A DNA stretch of 64,000 nt from Candidatus Uhrbacteria bacterium. Lineage in GTDB: Bacteria; Patescibacteria; ABY1; SG8-24; UBA9934. Position numbers and translations under genes: made by a program. Position 1 is the stretch's first letter, and every line of letters begins with the position of its first letter. The notes beneath the pieces were generated by a model. That model was not told the DNA's origin. It ran no database searches and saw only the letters and a program-made list of their open reading frames with translations. The stretch covers positions 1 to 64,000 of the forward strand of contig JABJOE010000006.1 in NCBI GenBank assembly GCA_018664485.1, read 5' to 3'. Shown here piece by piece: positions 16,301 to 26,253 of the stretch.

Positions 16301-19300
16301 ATCCTGACACTGAGCTTGATCCACAGTCACAAAGCTCTCCACCTGCAAGCGACCCATCTCCACAACTAAATGTAGAAGCATAAGTACAGTCATTGTCACA
16401 GAATCCATATCTTCCGTTATATGAACCGTCGTCACATGTTTCACCAGTATCAATCACTCCGTTTCCACACTCAAACGCTTCGCATGTTGCGCCGTCTAGA
16501 TCTTCACCGCCCAAACAGTCACTTGCACATGTCTGCGAGATTGAACCGTCAATATCATTTGTAGCGTCTCCGTCTCCGTCTGAGTCAACCGAAGCATCAG
16601 AGTCACAAGTAGCAGCGTCCATCTCCTGTCCGATTTCACAAATCTCAGTACCACCTATGACGCCATCTCCACAGATCGTCTCATCACCCCACCTTGTATT
16701 TGCACAGAAATACGATGGCGATGCGAAACCGTCACCACTTCCAGTCTTTGCATAAACCTGGAAGTTGTAGCTGTCAGATGTGTCCTGATCAAGATCTTCT
16801 GTCCACGGAGTTCCGTGGAATTCCAACTCAGCACCCATGTAATATCCACCCTTACCATAAGCGCGGTAGTGGTAAACATTAGTCTCACGGTTAGGACAGA
16901 GATATTCTCCGTTAGTCTGATTCACACATGTATCTGCATCGTAATCAGTGTAATGACCATCTTCTCCACAGTTCACATATGCGTTTAGCGGATCTGAAGG
17001 AGGCTCTTCTCCAAGTTCAGATCGGAGCTGTTCATTCCAAGAGCTCCACGCGGAAGAACTTAATGAAGCCACAAACGTTCCAGACTCAAGCTGAGGCGTT
17101 GCAGGAACACATTCTTCTGAATCTGGGCATTGACTATCACTTGTACATGTTTGAGAAGTTGTGTCGGAACAATATCCGTTTACATCTCCGTAGTCTTCGA
17201 TCATTGCCGCGAGATCAGTAAGGTCAGTCAAACGAGTCATGTCACGCATGACCTTTGCAGCCTGATCGTCACATCTCTCACTATTCGCCCAATCACAATC
17301 CTGGTCAGATACACATGTGTCATCCGTATATGAACCACCTGAGTCCATGCACAATGCCGTATCATCAAAGTTAGTATTAAATTCAAGGTTTGAAATCAAC
17401 TGATTGTAGACTTCAACAGTCTCAGATGAAGCCCCCGAGTTGTAAGAGATAACAAACATATCCGAATACAACACAGAAGATGTCCTGTTCGGGAACGACA
17501 CATAAGTAGTACGCCCATCTTGAACCGCCTTATATCCGCCAGCTACTGCAATTTCTGAAGGTGAACCAGCAAAACCTTGCTCCGTGTACCACGCCATTGG
17601 GCTTAGGTACTCTGAGTTTGAAGCAATACGAATTCCGATAGCGTCTCCCGTTGACTCGCCGTCAGCAAGTAGACGGAAGAAGTACTCTTTAATGACATCA
17701 TCAGTTTCAGTGTCTTCTGTCAGAACAACATCAACCTCTGGGAGATCATCATCTTCTGTTTCAGCTCCACTGTCCATACAATAGTATGTGGAGAAGTTCA
17801 TCCAACCGATACCAGCTCTTGCACCATTTCCAGTACCAGTACTGTCATCAATGAATGGGAAGTCAGTAATTGCTGGCCATGGATTTTCACAAACCATAGC
17901 TGTAGCAGATGTCGTTCCACTATGAGACTCGCCTTCAGTCTCTGACTGTACATCAACAGTAATAGTTGCAGTAGCGGTGATATTCACCTCTCCGTTTTCA
18001 CCGGCCGCCGCATAGTTGGAGTCAGCCGTTCCGTCAGTGCTTGAACTCTCACTTTGCTGCGCTAGAATCTCCTCACCGGCGTCATCAGAACTCCAAGTAG
18101 ACCACGTCCAATCATAGACGCTGCTAATAGGTTCAATTTGCTGTTTGATTCCAGTCTGATAAGAGAAACCGGCAGCCGTGTAGTCATGATCTTCTGAAAC
18201 CTGCGTATAAACCCCAGGACTATCTTCGTCTGAGTCGGTTACCTCAACTACATCCATCAAACAAAGTTCATCATATGTTGTGAAATCAACATGATCACTT
18301 TCCATTTCCACTCCATAGAATGACAACGCGCCCTCCTTATCTACATCAGTGTCAGACAAATCATCACCAACTACATATATTGTGTAGTCAGAAAGAGCTT
18401 CAAGGACAGTATCGTAATGGAATAAAACCTTGTAATCTCCGCTCTCCTCTAGGCTTTGAGATACGCTCGTAATTTCAACTGCACAATCTCCGCTTGACTG
18501 AGCTTGTACAACTCCAGTTCCAAATAGAGCACCAACACGGAAGAATGCACGCGCGAGCCAGCTATTTCCAACAGTTGCAGTTTCGGCATGTGCAATAGAT
18601 GTATGTGTTTCCGGACAAGAACCGGAACCTATATCTAGAACAAGATACATGTTCTGTATATCCTCACCATCATCCAAATCGGTATAGAAGAAACTTCCTA
18701 AGTCCATCTTTTCACTGAACAATCCGTAAATTGCAGCGTTACGGCAAGCGTCTGATCCGTTTGGATAAAGGCTTACCTCTGGACGCGCCATACAACATGA
18801 GTTGTCCGCAGGTCCGTAATCACTTTCACAATCACTATCAACTTCCGCTACACATGAAAGATAAAGCGCAGTGCTGTCTGAAACGTCCTCATACGTAACT
18901 TCAATCAAAGTTTCTGCCAATCGGCTATCTGTATCAACCTGCTCGGCAGCAGATGTCATGATCTCAACAAGCTGAAGAGGATCGATTATACCGTCACCTC
19001 CAGTTGCGTCATAAGTAGGATCTTCACATGATTCGAACTCTCCGGTACCAGCCTCACCGTCTCCACAGACTGACGGACTTGCATATGAGGTTGATGCACC
19101 CTCCCAAAGACATTCATCACTACACCCTTCTGTTCCGTCACAATCCTCTCCCTCACCATATGCCCCTTGGTCAACGGCGTTATCTCCACAATCTCCATAA
19201 TCTCCATCTGCACCTTCACGCAAACATATTGATGAACAACCGTCTTCGTCTTCAACTCCCCAGTCATCGCAGGTTTCGTAAGGTGTATCAATTACTCCAT

Positions 19301-22300
19301 CTCCACACTCGGCAGCGACTGACGTAAGTGCTGTAGAGCCTTCATTTAAACAAATTGCAGAACAACCATCACCAGATGAAGTACCTCCGTCATCGCAATC
19401 CTCACCACCAACACTGTCGGAATGACCAACGCTTCCGTTTCCACAAGTAGCGCCCGCAGCTGCAGACCCTTCGTTGATACAAGATGAAGAACATCCATCT
19501 CCGTCGGTAATATTACTGTCATCACACTCTTCTCCCGCATATGAGGAGTCCACGTCTACAACGCCATCTCCACAACAACCAGATCCAACGGCATCACATG
19601 TGTCAGCGTAGGTACAGTCTGCATCAATAGCACAAACATCTCCACTCACAGAACACACACCTTCCTCTGAATCATCCGCGATTTCACATGTCTCGGCACA
19701 ATCTTCATCGTCTGAACATGAGTCACCGCTTGAAGCACAGGTAAATGAACAGCTATTAGTTCCTTCCGCTAAACACTCTGAAGAGCATCCGTCTCCGTTT
19801 GTAACGTTTCCGTCATCACAGTCTTCTCCAGTTTCAATATCACCATCTCCACAAATTGCAGTGTAGACCTCGGAACCACCAGCAAGACACGACTCGGTAC
19901 AACCAGGCGCTATACCGTCTAAATCAACATCAAATAGTGAGGAGTTTATTTCAGTCCACTCTGCAACATCAACGTCATCAATAGGAACTGACCATTCATA
20001 GTCATAGCTATAAGCAGATAACTGCTGACCAGTGGATGAACATTCATCCTGCTGACCATATGGCTGTACAAAATATTCAACAGTTTCACCAATTGCCTCG
20101 GCTGTATAATTCTCAGGTGAAACTTCGAGCCGATCAACAGTACACAGAGACTCATCATCTTTTGTTGAAAATACCCAAGAGAAATCATCACCGTAGTTAG
20201 TGTCAGTTAGAGCAACCCCACTACTAGACTCAACGTCTCCGGAAATAATCACACGGAAATATGTATCAGCTGTCAGCTGGGCGTCCCATCCAGATTCAGT
20301 AATTGTAAGTACAAATTCCTCACACTCAGACGATGTACAGCCAGCAGTGACGTCTACCTGAGTCAGTCCGACACACAACTCATTAGAACACTCGTACATG
20401 GTCACCATACCTGTGTCCTGAATTGAGCTGTCCATGTCGATATTGAAAGATGCACCGATCCCACTGTTAACACAAGCAGTATTACAGTTCGGATAGTAGC
20501 TTGTTACATACGGATCTCTGTAGTCAATCTCAAGATCAGCGTCATCACCAATTCCGCTATCGTCTTCAATGGCATTTACAACACTCTCCCCTTCCGCAAG
20601 AGCTTCCGCTACAGCACAGGAGTCGTTCAAACTTGTATCATCACAGATTCCTTCCGTAAGTGACGCGTATGAAGATGTGTCTAAACTCCATGTCCATGCA
20701 TATGTAGCACCACTTAACACCTGACAATCAGCAACAGGAAGCGCTTCATATTCAGTTGTTTCACCCTGCTCCTCAAGCAATTCAGAACTAGGGCTCACGA
20801 TAACTCGCTCAATTTCACAATCGGCTGAGCTGTCATCTGTTAGGAACTCCCAGGTAACATCGCTATCCATCTGCACACCTTCTTCTGATTCAACATCGCT
20901 TGAAACGGTTACTAAGTACCGTGTCTCGGTTGAAAAGCCACTGTGATCAATAGTGAAAGACGTAGCTGTTGAGCTTGATGTAATAGTTGGGGCGTCCATT
21001 GTGAATGTAGAGACGTCTTCACATGAAGAATCCGCACACTCTTCCACCGTAATATATTCAGATGTGAGGAAGTCTTCGTCCATAAGCTCCGTAAACGTTG
21101 CGCGAATCACAGCGTCAACACATACCTCATCTGTAAATCTCTCGTTTGGAACAGCTGAAATATCATCATCAGAACACTCAACTACGATTCCTGGCGTCTC
21201 AGGGATTGATCCTGTTCCAAAATACCAACTATAACCACCGTCCACAGTAGCCTCTTCGTCTTCCTCATCATCAGCACCAATCTCAAAATTTGAAGAGTTA
21301 CTATCCTCCCCTTCATTATTCGTTATAAAAACTGGACCTGTTACCGCATCTGACGGAACAGATGTAACTATTTCGTCGTTTGACCAATCGTCATCCTCAA
21401 CGCTCGCGCTTGAACCGTCGTAGAATTCAATTGACCCTGTGCTTGATCCGAAATTGTCTCCATAGATAGTTACTGTGTCTCCAGACTCGCCGTCGTCTGG
21501 ATCAATAGCACAAATACCAGGGGTTGGATCATCTTCTGTTACTTCAAAATCTACAGCATCGGACTCACCGCCGCTCCGCTTTTCAATATACAACTCATAA
21601 TCCCCAGCCTCCACGTCGTCTTCATTTGAAAATTCTTCCGGAACGATAATGACGATCTCAGAAGCACTCCAAAAACTTTCAGAACATGCGTCCGGGAACT
21701 CAATACTTCCCTGTGCTGCACCTAACGTTGGATGTTCAAACCAAACACTTCCAACGGAAGTTCCAAATCCAGAACCTGAAATGGTTACGTATTGTCCGAT
21801 ACCTCCCTCTTCCGGATCGATTGCGGAAATGATTGGTGAGTCATCATCCGTATCTTCCACTCCAAAACTGACAGTATTAGATTCAACTCCGTCAACCGTA
21901 ATTGAAACGTCATAATAATCATTCACAGTAACAGACGGAACCGTTGCAGCTACATCAGTTGCGGACCATGACGTGTAAGAACCAGCCTCAGTCTCATCCT
22001 CATCTTCAGCTGTAAAAGTAATAACTGAATCACTCTGCGAATCTCCGAAATTCGTTCCCTCGATCGCAAATGCATCATTCACTTCAGCCTCGTTCGGCGA
22101 AATATCACACAAATTAGGACGAACGGTAGTATTCACGTCAAAGTCATCAATGATAGCACCGTTATCGTCGTCAGTTGTTTCCTCGTAGTCATTGCGAGTT
22201 ACGATTGTAATTGGACCGTCTCCAGCACCTTCTGGCACCTCAACAATCACTTCATCATCACTCCAACCGTCTCCACATGAAGGAATCGTAGCCTCAACAG

Positions 22301-23678
22301 TTGAGCCGGCTCCATCGTCAAAATATACAGTACCTTCAACACTACCGAATCCGTCACCAGAGATAGTAACGAATGTTCCTTCAATTCCGTTATCAGGTGA
22401 CACGCTTTCAATTTCTGGATAGGACACACAAGTTCCTTCCAAACATGTACCCGACTCACAATCGCTATCTTCTTCACAACTTGAACCGTCACAAGACCCG
22501 CAATCCTCACCTCCACAATCCTCACCCTCTTCGTCTTCATCCTCTGTATCGTTGAAACAGTGAGCTGCAGTTGCCAAAATGCTGATTGAGTCAGTATCTG
22601 TGTTTCCTGCAATATCCGTCGCAGTCACTTCAAGCGTATATCTTGTTCCAGCCTCTAAATCTTCTGTAGAGTATGTCGTTTCAATAGTTACGTCCGACAA
22701 ATCATCACCTTCAGCCGGAACACTATCAAACAGTACCTCTTCATCATCGTAGAAGTCAGCGGTTGCAACCTCGCTGTCATCTGTCGCTGTAACCTGAACA
22801 AGAGTAGATGAATCTATTGAAATACGTTCACCGCTGTCTGGATATGTGAGTTCAACTTCAGGATCTTCAGTGTCTACTAATTCACCACTTGTGAAGCTTG
22901 AAGTACAACTATCATCCGAACATACGAGTGAGCTTCCTGAAGTACTTTCAATGTCATCACCAACCTCAACCGTGAATGCAGTATTTTCGTCGAAACAGTA
23001 TCGATCATCGTTTGGCTCAGGGCATGCTGCGTCTGGTACAAACGTAATCTTGTTAGACGTAACGCTCAATGTTCCATCTACCTCTTCGCCAGTTTCATCA
23101 TTTGTAATTGTAACGTTACCTGCGACCGTATCTTCATCAACTGATCGAGAGAAAGTAATTTGAACTTGAATATTTCTAATAACAACCTCGCCTTCTGGCG
23201 AGAAGTCGGTAACTGCAAAAGAAGTAACGCTCGATCCAGAACATCCTCCCAAACAGCTATCGCTACCGCTATCACTGCCAGAACCTGATCCCGATCCACC
23301 ACTTCCAGCTTCCAAAATAGACCCCAATATAAAGGATGTGATCGCAAATGAAAGCATTATAATGGTAAGTCCGACAATACCATTGAGCAATATCTTTTTA
23401 GCGCTTTCAACCTTACTCGCATCACCACCGGCTGTCATCCAAACAAATCCACCCCATATAATAATGAGCACCGCAATGATTCCGAGCGTTCCTAAGAAAA
23501 TTCGGATTATATTTGCAATGGTAACTTCCAGAGATTGGGTTGCAAGCCCTGACGCATCGCCTAACTCATCTAATGAGTCCTGTTGTGCATGCGTTACCTG
23601 CGGTATAGCCAAAAGCCCTCCCGTCATTATAAACAAGATGGCAAAGGCCGCGAATAAATTACGAAGTTTTGAGATCAT
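13326..23678 (-). CDS. Giant multidomain surface protein with pilin-like anchor
   Basis: 3450 residues. A Sec signal peptide (1-31) is followed by two membrane helices (about 57-82 and 97-121) around WMTAGGDASKVESAKK, the layout of the CPR type IV secretion pilin family (T4SS_pilin). Then come a Ser/Gly linker; a Big_5-type Ig domain (about 154-265); four IPT/TIG domains (about 420-800; for example SVSPDNGIEGTFVTISGDGFG); alternating Big_5 and Cys-marked Ig-like modules (820-1260); about 16 CGDG-x-CDDGN Cys-rich repeats (DUF4215) in blocks at 1270-1560, 2335-2690 and 3110-3200; an unassigned beta-rich region (1560-2330); and a VWA domain (2875-3075) with MIDAS motif DMSGS and LMTDGLW. There is no LPXTG or C-terminal helix. 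Probably an adhesin anchored by its N terminus. Individual domain edges are estimates. Confidence 0.9.
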   Translation of the reverse strand: MISKLRNLFAAFAILFIMTGGLLAIPQVTHAQQDSLDELGDASGLATQSLEVTIANIIRIFLGTLGIIAVLIIIWGGFVWMTAGGDASKVESAKKILLNGIVGLTIIMLSFAITSFILGSILEAGSGGSGSGSGSDSGSDSCLGGCSGSSVTSFAVTDFSPEGEVVIRNIQVQITFSRSVDEDTVAGNVTITNDETGEEVDGTLSVTSNKITFVPDAACPEPNDDRYCFDENTAFTVEVGDDIESTSGSSLVCSDDSCTSSFTSGELVDTEDPEVELTYPDSGERISIDSSTLVQVTATDDSEVATADFYDDEEVLFDSVPAEGDDLSDVTIETTYSTEDLEAGTRYTLEVTATDIAGNTDTDSISILATAAHCFNDTEDEDEEGEDCGGEDCGSCDGSSCEEDSDCESGTCLEGTCVSYPEIESVSPDNGIEGTFVTISGDGFGSVEGTVYFDDGAGSTVEATIPSCGDGWSDDEVIVEVPEGAGDGPITIVTRNDYEETTDDDNGAIIDDFDVNTTVRPNLCDISPNEAEVNDAFAIEGTNFGDSQSDSVITFTAEDEDETEAGSYTSWSATDVAATVPSVTVNDYYDVSITVDGVESNTVSFGVEDTDDDSPIISAIDPEEGGIGQYVTISGSGFGTSVGSVWFEHPTLGAAQGSIEFPDACSESFWSASEIVIIVPEEFSNEDDVEAGDYELYIEKRSGGESDAVDFEVTEDDPTPGICAIDPDDGESGDTVTIYGDNFGSSTGSIEFYDGSSASVEDDDWSNDEIVTSVPSDAVTGPVFITNNEGEDSNSSNFEIGADDEEDEEATVDGGYSWYFGTGSIPETPGIVVECSDDDISAVPNERFTDEVCVDAVIRATFTELMDEDFLTSEYITVEECADSSCEDVSTFTMDAPTITSSSTATSFTIDHSGFSTETRYLVTVSSDVESEEGVQMDSDVTWEFLTDDSSADCEIERVIVSPSSELLEEQGETTEYEALPVADCQVLSGATYAWTWSLDTSSYASLTEGICDDTSLNDSCAVAEALAEGESVVNAIEDDSGIGDDADLEIDYRDPYVTSYYPNCNTACVNSGIGASFNIDMDSSIQDTGMVTMYECSNELCVGLTQVDVTAGCTSSECEEFVLTITESGWDAQLTADTYFRVIISGDVESSSGVALTDTNYGDDFSWVFSTKDDESLCTVDRLEVSPENYTAEAIGETVEYFVQPYGQQDECSSTGQQLSAYSYDYEWSVPIDDVDVAEWTEINSSLFDVDLDGIAPGCTESCLAGGSEVYTAICGDGDIETGEDCDDGNVTNGDGCSSECLAEGTNSCSFTCASSGDSCSDDEDCAETCEIADDSEEGVCSVSGDVCAIDADCTYADTCDAVGSGCCGDGVVDVDSSYAGEECDDSNITDGDGCSSSCINEGSAAAGATCGNGSVGHSDSVGGEDCDDGGTSSGDGCSAICLNEGSTALTSVAAECGDGVIDTPYETCDDWGVEDEDGCSSICLREGADGDYGDCGDNAVDQGAYGEGEDCDGTEGCSDECLWEGASTSYASPSVCGDGEAGTGEFESCEDPTYDATGGDGIIDPLQLVEIMTSAAEQVDTDSRLAETLIEVTYEDVSDSTALYLSCVAEVDSDCESDYGPADNSCCMARPEVSLYPNGSDACRNAAIYGLFSEKMDLGSFFYTDLDDGEDIQNMYLVLDIGSGSCPETHTSIAHAETATVGNSWLARAFFRVGALFGTGVVQAQSSGDCAVEITSVSQSLEESGDYKVLFHYDTVLEALSDYTIYVVGDDLSDTDVDKEGALSFYGVEMESDHVDFTTYDELCLMDVVEVTDSDEDSPGVYTQVSEDHDYTAAGFSYQTGIKQQIEPISSVYDWTWSTWSSDDAGEEILAQQSESSSTDGTADSNYAAAGENGEVNITATATITVDVQSETEGESHSGTTSATAMVCENPWPAITDFPFIDDSTGTGNGARAGIGWMNFSTYYCMDSGAETEDDDLPEVDVVLTEDTETDDVIKEYFFRLLADGESTGDAIGIRIASNSEYLSPMAWYTEQGFAGSPSEIAVAGGYKAVQDGRTTYVSFPNRTSSVLYSDMFVISYNSGASSETVEVYNQLISNLEFNTNFDDTALCMDSGGSYTDDTCVSDQDCDWANSERCDDQAAKVMRDMTRLTDLTDLAAMIEDYGDVNGYCSDTTSQTCTSDSQCPDSEECVPATPQLESGTFVASLSSSAWSSWNEQLRSELGEEPPSDPLNAYVNCGEDGHYTDYDADTCVNQTNGEYLCPNRETNVYHYRAYGKGGYYMGAELEFHGTPWTEDLDQDTSDSYNFQVYAKTGSGDGFASPSYFCANTRWGDETICGDGVIGGTEICEIGQEMDAATCDSDASVDSDGDGDATNDIDGSISQTCASDCLGGEDLDGATCEAFECGNGVIDTGETCDDGSYNGRYGFCDNDCTYASTFSCGDGSLAGGELCDCGSSSVSGLNYGGSACTDLNSTYNSNPNSSCAWDCSGAASFCGDGEVDDGEGEVCDGNSDSWDGELCVGGTDEGAACEDDADCDSAVCGDSSSSWSEACEITTVCLAGTESLIGYPCTSNSYCGTDDGVCSTSTFPTTRTITCADDGEGGETCGWNSPWSTTAFWQGVSCVASSDCGDGVVDDGEECDDGNDDSTDDCTTECQLNVCGDGYLYDGEEQCDEGSDNGVVCDSQYDSTCSYCNDSCVQVTYSGAFCGDTIIEDEEVCDGTDLPYWYAQLDGSLYPEGNVYGMCDREDEGAVIVGPDSLAYYGCSNVGVCNGGDNNGLMCLNDSGCEDDDGDGECILPSCADGCESTCPFTYENDQLLMKTNELGARRSNEIEMISYDADVSGTLLTYGNSATVYFPACTVATRLTADVDYEFDIPDTKIIFSTDMSGSMAYVWDGTCADDGTSCHYDSTCEEDESVECEGETRMDTTIDSLQTSVDGIFEGLGSGVEIGFIGFTNYMEDSDCDPDTETCGAVEEVEYTYASNVDDGFFYDADNSVYAQSEVASYIARSGTYTYYGLKAAQTAFTTYSSTDDRQIVVLMTDGLWSCESCGASQIDPALMACQLKDDGVEIYTVALYSGSDSEVSPVEDAFCDDYRTEDGWMDEEEWMDSLCGNGVVDDVADEQCDDGNDVDEDDCTNECTSPVCGDGVINGEEECDSGGTETADCNYDEEADEDDHPATDCQESECGDEYTNTADGETCDGDTGSDISSCSSSCVISWECCSGYYGVSTYDCYAEGGVADITTCGGCDATCNPGSGSGTSSCNNDGSCDVGETYADCPFDCPAETLYSPWISPVRISWNIKEWKVMSIAESVADFALELVEIPVARAATSETCAADYVDLDLIDQMACWSSGNPNDDNDVDYAHNGSSADELEEIYEEIVNSIVSIRFTYVIDGEAVSGNVTEGDDVEIPWPAGFACDGENSQEIPIRISFDDNDSGGTVSLDDMRFRYCEP

Positions 23679-23716
23679 GATATTAGGGAGGAGTTGGAAT
23701 GAAAATTACATTTAAG

Positions 23717-25612
23717 CTAACTACTGAAGTAGGAACAGTCAGTTGATTGAGCCTCACCGTTACAACAGAAAGGTTCTGTGTCACTCGTTCCACAAGAACC
23801 ACCCGAATCATCCGGCCCTTCTCCTGGAACGTAACAGTTTTGATATTGATTCCTCACTCCTTCCGTTACATCCACTGAGTAAAGATAGCTAGTTCCGTCG
23901 GTGTAACACTGCAGATCAGTATTACATGCCTCGCCCGACTCACAATCACCGTCTACAGCACAACTCTCACCCGTAAGTGCATCGTCGGTGGAAGCGAGGA
24001 ATACTCCGTGCCGGATACCTGCCTGAGTTGCAACTGCAGTCTGCTCGGACGATACAACTTCATCGCCGTACTCATCGATTGAGTCAGTGCTAACTACGTA
24101 CCACATTTCGTGTGACGGGTTTGGTGTCGCGACAATATATTCACTCGACATTGTGTTACTCATCATGATGGAGTCAAACAAAACCGTAATCTCCTGATCC
24201 AACTCGACATTCTCCTCTAAAATATCTGGACCAATTGATTCAATCTCCGGCGCTTCCAAATTTACGTCGTCAGATGTTGAAAATGACCAGTCATAGTCGT
24301 CTCCAGCTTCACCATCACCGTCACCGTCCAATGCATTTGCTGATACATCAACGATTCCGTCATATGGTGTCTCGGCCTGCGGCGCCGCATCTTCGTCAAC
24401 GGTAGCGGCAATAACATCGACCGTAATATCTTCAAGTCCAGGCAAACAATAAATGAGTTCACCACACGAGTTTTCTCCACATTCATCGTCGGTAGTGTAC
24501 GTAACAGTTTTGTAACCATTTGAAATAGCGTACTCACCAGTTAGCGGAACTGAGTCACCAATATGCGTTTGGATATTGCTAAATCCACTACCACTCTCAC
24601 GAGTTCCGGTTGACACTGTCGGATCCACAGCTTCTGAGAATGTAATTTGCACAACAATGTTTCTGTCATACTCGTCACCTGCTTCAGGCGACACGCTCAC
24701 AACATATGGCGGCGTTAGGTCAATTTCAGTTCCAACTTCGAATGACCACTCATACCCGCCAGTGTTTACCACCTGGTCGCCATCCTTATCTCCAACATCC
24801 TCCGAAATGAATACCGTGTACGAAGTATCTTCTGTTGAAGATCCAAGATAATCCTCTGGTGAGAAGCTAAACGTCTTTAGATCTTCCGTAAACGTCACGC
24901 TCACTTCTTCAGATGTCAGGATACCTTCTTCTCCGTCCTCAGATCGATAAATCAAAATGTTGTCTGTATTTAATGTTGTCGCAACCGTATCGTCACTCGT
25001 ATCATCCGGTGTACCGTTGGTGTCGTAGCCATCGATAAGCCCCTCAATGTCCATCGCACTCTTAAACGTAACTAGAATATTGATATTTCTCGCAGCACCA
25101 GTCGCATTGCGCGCTGGGAAGTGGTCGCGGATTCCACCCTGCCCAAGAGATCCAGAACTTCGCTCGATTGATGCCGAGCTATCACTTCCGCTTCCAGAAC
25201 CGCTTCCGCCACCTCCACCGATCAATGCACCCGTAAGCGCGCTAATGATAAAAGCTGTGATCGCATAAGATGCCATAACTATCACAAGTCCGACAACTCC
25301 GTTGATCATCCACTTCTTTGCTTTTTCAACTTTGTCAGCATCACCACCGGCTGTCATCCAAAGGAAACCAGCGTAGATGATAATGATCAGAAGAACGATT
25401 CCAAGTGCACTCAAGAATACACTTACTAACGTCCCTATAACTTCTGGCAGGCTTGCGGTACTAAGACCTGACGCACCTCCGGCTACAGCGAGCTCCGACG
25501 ATTGCGCAAGAACAGCGCTCGGAATAAACGCAAAAATACCGGTGACCAGAGTGATCCCGAATAGGAGAACAAGCGCTTTTGATAAACGCATCGTTATTTG
25601 ATTCACATGCAT
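23717..25612 (-). CDS. Pilin-anchored Ig-domain surface protein
   Basis: 631 residues, paralogous to the N-terminal part of the giant downstream. Signal peptide (about 1-36, ending SAVLAQ), two membrane helices around WMTAGGDADKVEKAKK, a Gly/Ser linker, then Big_5-type Ig domains (for example NIVVQITFSEAVDP and NVELDQEITVLFDSIM) and a short Cys-rich tail (CAVDGDCESGEACNTD ... FCCNGEAQSTDC). The second gene starts 38 bases after this stop, so the two are co-transcribed. The helix pair implies N-terminal membrane anchoring or assembly as a pilin-like subunit with an outside adhesive arm. Confidence 0.85.
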   Translation of the reverse strand: MHVNQITMRLSKALVLLFGITLVTGIFAFIPSAVLAQSSELAVAGGASGLSTASLPEVIGTLVSVFLSALGIVLLIIIIYAGFLWMTAGGDADKVEKAKKWMINGVVGLVIVMASYAITAFIISALTGALIGGGGGSGSGSGSDSSASIERSSGSLGQGGIRDHFPARNATGAARNINILVTFKSAMDIEGLIDGYDTNGTPDDTSDDTVATTLNTDNILIYRSEDGEEGILTSEEVSVTFTEDLKTFSFSPEDYLGSSTEDTSYTVFISEDVGDKDGDQVVNTGGYEWSFEVGTEIDLTPPYVVSVSPEAGDEYDRNIVVQITFSEAVDPTVSTGTRESGSGFSNIQTHIGDSVPLTGEYAISNGYKTVTYTTDDECGENSCGELIYCLPGLEDITVDVIAATVDEDAAPQAETPYDGIVDVSANALDGDGDGEAGDDYDWSFSTSDDVNLEAPEIESIGPDILEENVELDQEITVLFDSIMMSNTMSSEYIVATPNPSHEMWYVVSTDSIDEYGDEVVSSEQTAVATQAGIRHGVFLASTDDALTGESCAVDGDCESGEACNTDLQCYTDGTSYLYSVDVTEGVRNQYQNCYVPGEGPDDSGGSCGTSDTEPFCCNGEAQSTDCSYFSS

Positions 25613-25758
25613 GTTGCTATATAGGTTGTACGAAGTTGTTCCCTCGCACCTACATTATAAAGGAACGCGAGTATGAACGCGAACGGGGTGTGGAATAAAC
25701 TCAACACCCGTCCAACCACACAGATCAGACGGGTGAGAATATATAGATTTTTTAAAAA

Positions 25759-26130
25759 CTATTTTGTTCGCTTTCGAACAGCGCCATGAATAATTCCAGC
25801 GATTACAAGGTCGATCAACACGAACCAAAGGAATGAATCTCCGCTAATTCCCCAGTACGAAATTTCAGCGATCCATGAATAAAGTCCGATCGCCGCGTCA
25901 AGCAACACGAGTACAAAGAAGAACCATAGAAGATCCGACTTGCTATGTTTTCCAACTGCCTGCCAGTTTAAAAGCGCAAGCGCCGCTGTACCAACGAGTG
26001 CTACAGCTGAAATCCATAACTCAACTTCGAATGCACCAATAGTAGCTGGCGCCTGAAACGCTAAACGCATTGCGTGTAGCGCTGCCACGGAAGTGAAAAC
26101 CGCCGTGTTAACGATATGTATTTTTTTCAT
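25759..26130 (-). CDS. Four-helix small membrane protein
   Basis: 123 residues with four hydrophobic helices (about 8-28, 37-57, 67-87 and 99-118), short loops and a basic C terminus (AVRKRTK). I do not recognise a family. The minus-strand TTGTATACT is 8 bases before the ATG, another leaderless-type start. It lies alone between the surface-protein locus and an oppositely oriented orphan gene. Function unknown. Confidence 0.7.
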   Translation of the reverse strand: MKKIHIVNTAVFTSVAALHAMRLAFQAPATIGAFEVELWISAVALVGTAALALLNWQAVGKHSKSDLLWFFFVLVLLDAAIGLYSWIAEISYWGISGDSFLWFVLIDLVIAGIIHGAVRKRTK

Positions 26131-26196
26131 ATGTTTTTAGTATACAAAACAACAGCAACTTCTCCCAGAAATTACTGCACAGCTTGATCTCTAGGG

Positions 26197-26225
26197 TTGA
26201 CAAAAAGGCAATATTGCACTATGGT
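26197..26225 (+). promoter_or_regulatory. Promoter of the second orphan membrane gene
   Basis: TTGACA (26197-26202), 17-base spacer, TATGGT (26220-26225). The flank ggg-TTGACA-aaa is the same as at 3083. Confidence 0.6.
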
Positions 26226-26253
26226 CCACGCAGAACTTTAATTGGAGTCCAAA

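Noticed and set aside
16393..16755. Plus-strand frame inside the giant gene
   Set aside because: Antisense to Cys-rich repeats that match DUF4215 in the minus frame.
13326..23678. CRISPR-like periodicity in the giant gene
   Set aside because: The recurring short words are codons for the Cys-rich protein repeats, with variable spacing and no identical repeats.
23679..23716. One giant gene split by a frameshift at the 631-residue / 3450-residue boundary
   Set aside because: The downstream gene has its own complete signal peptide and helix pair, so they are separate tandem genes.
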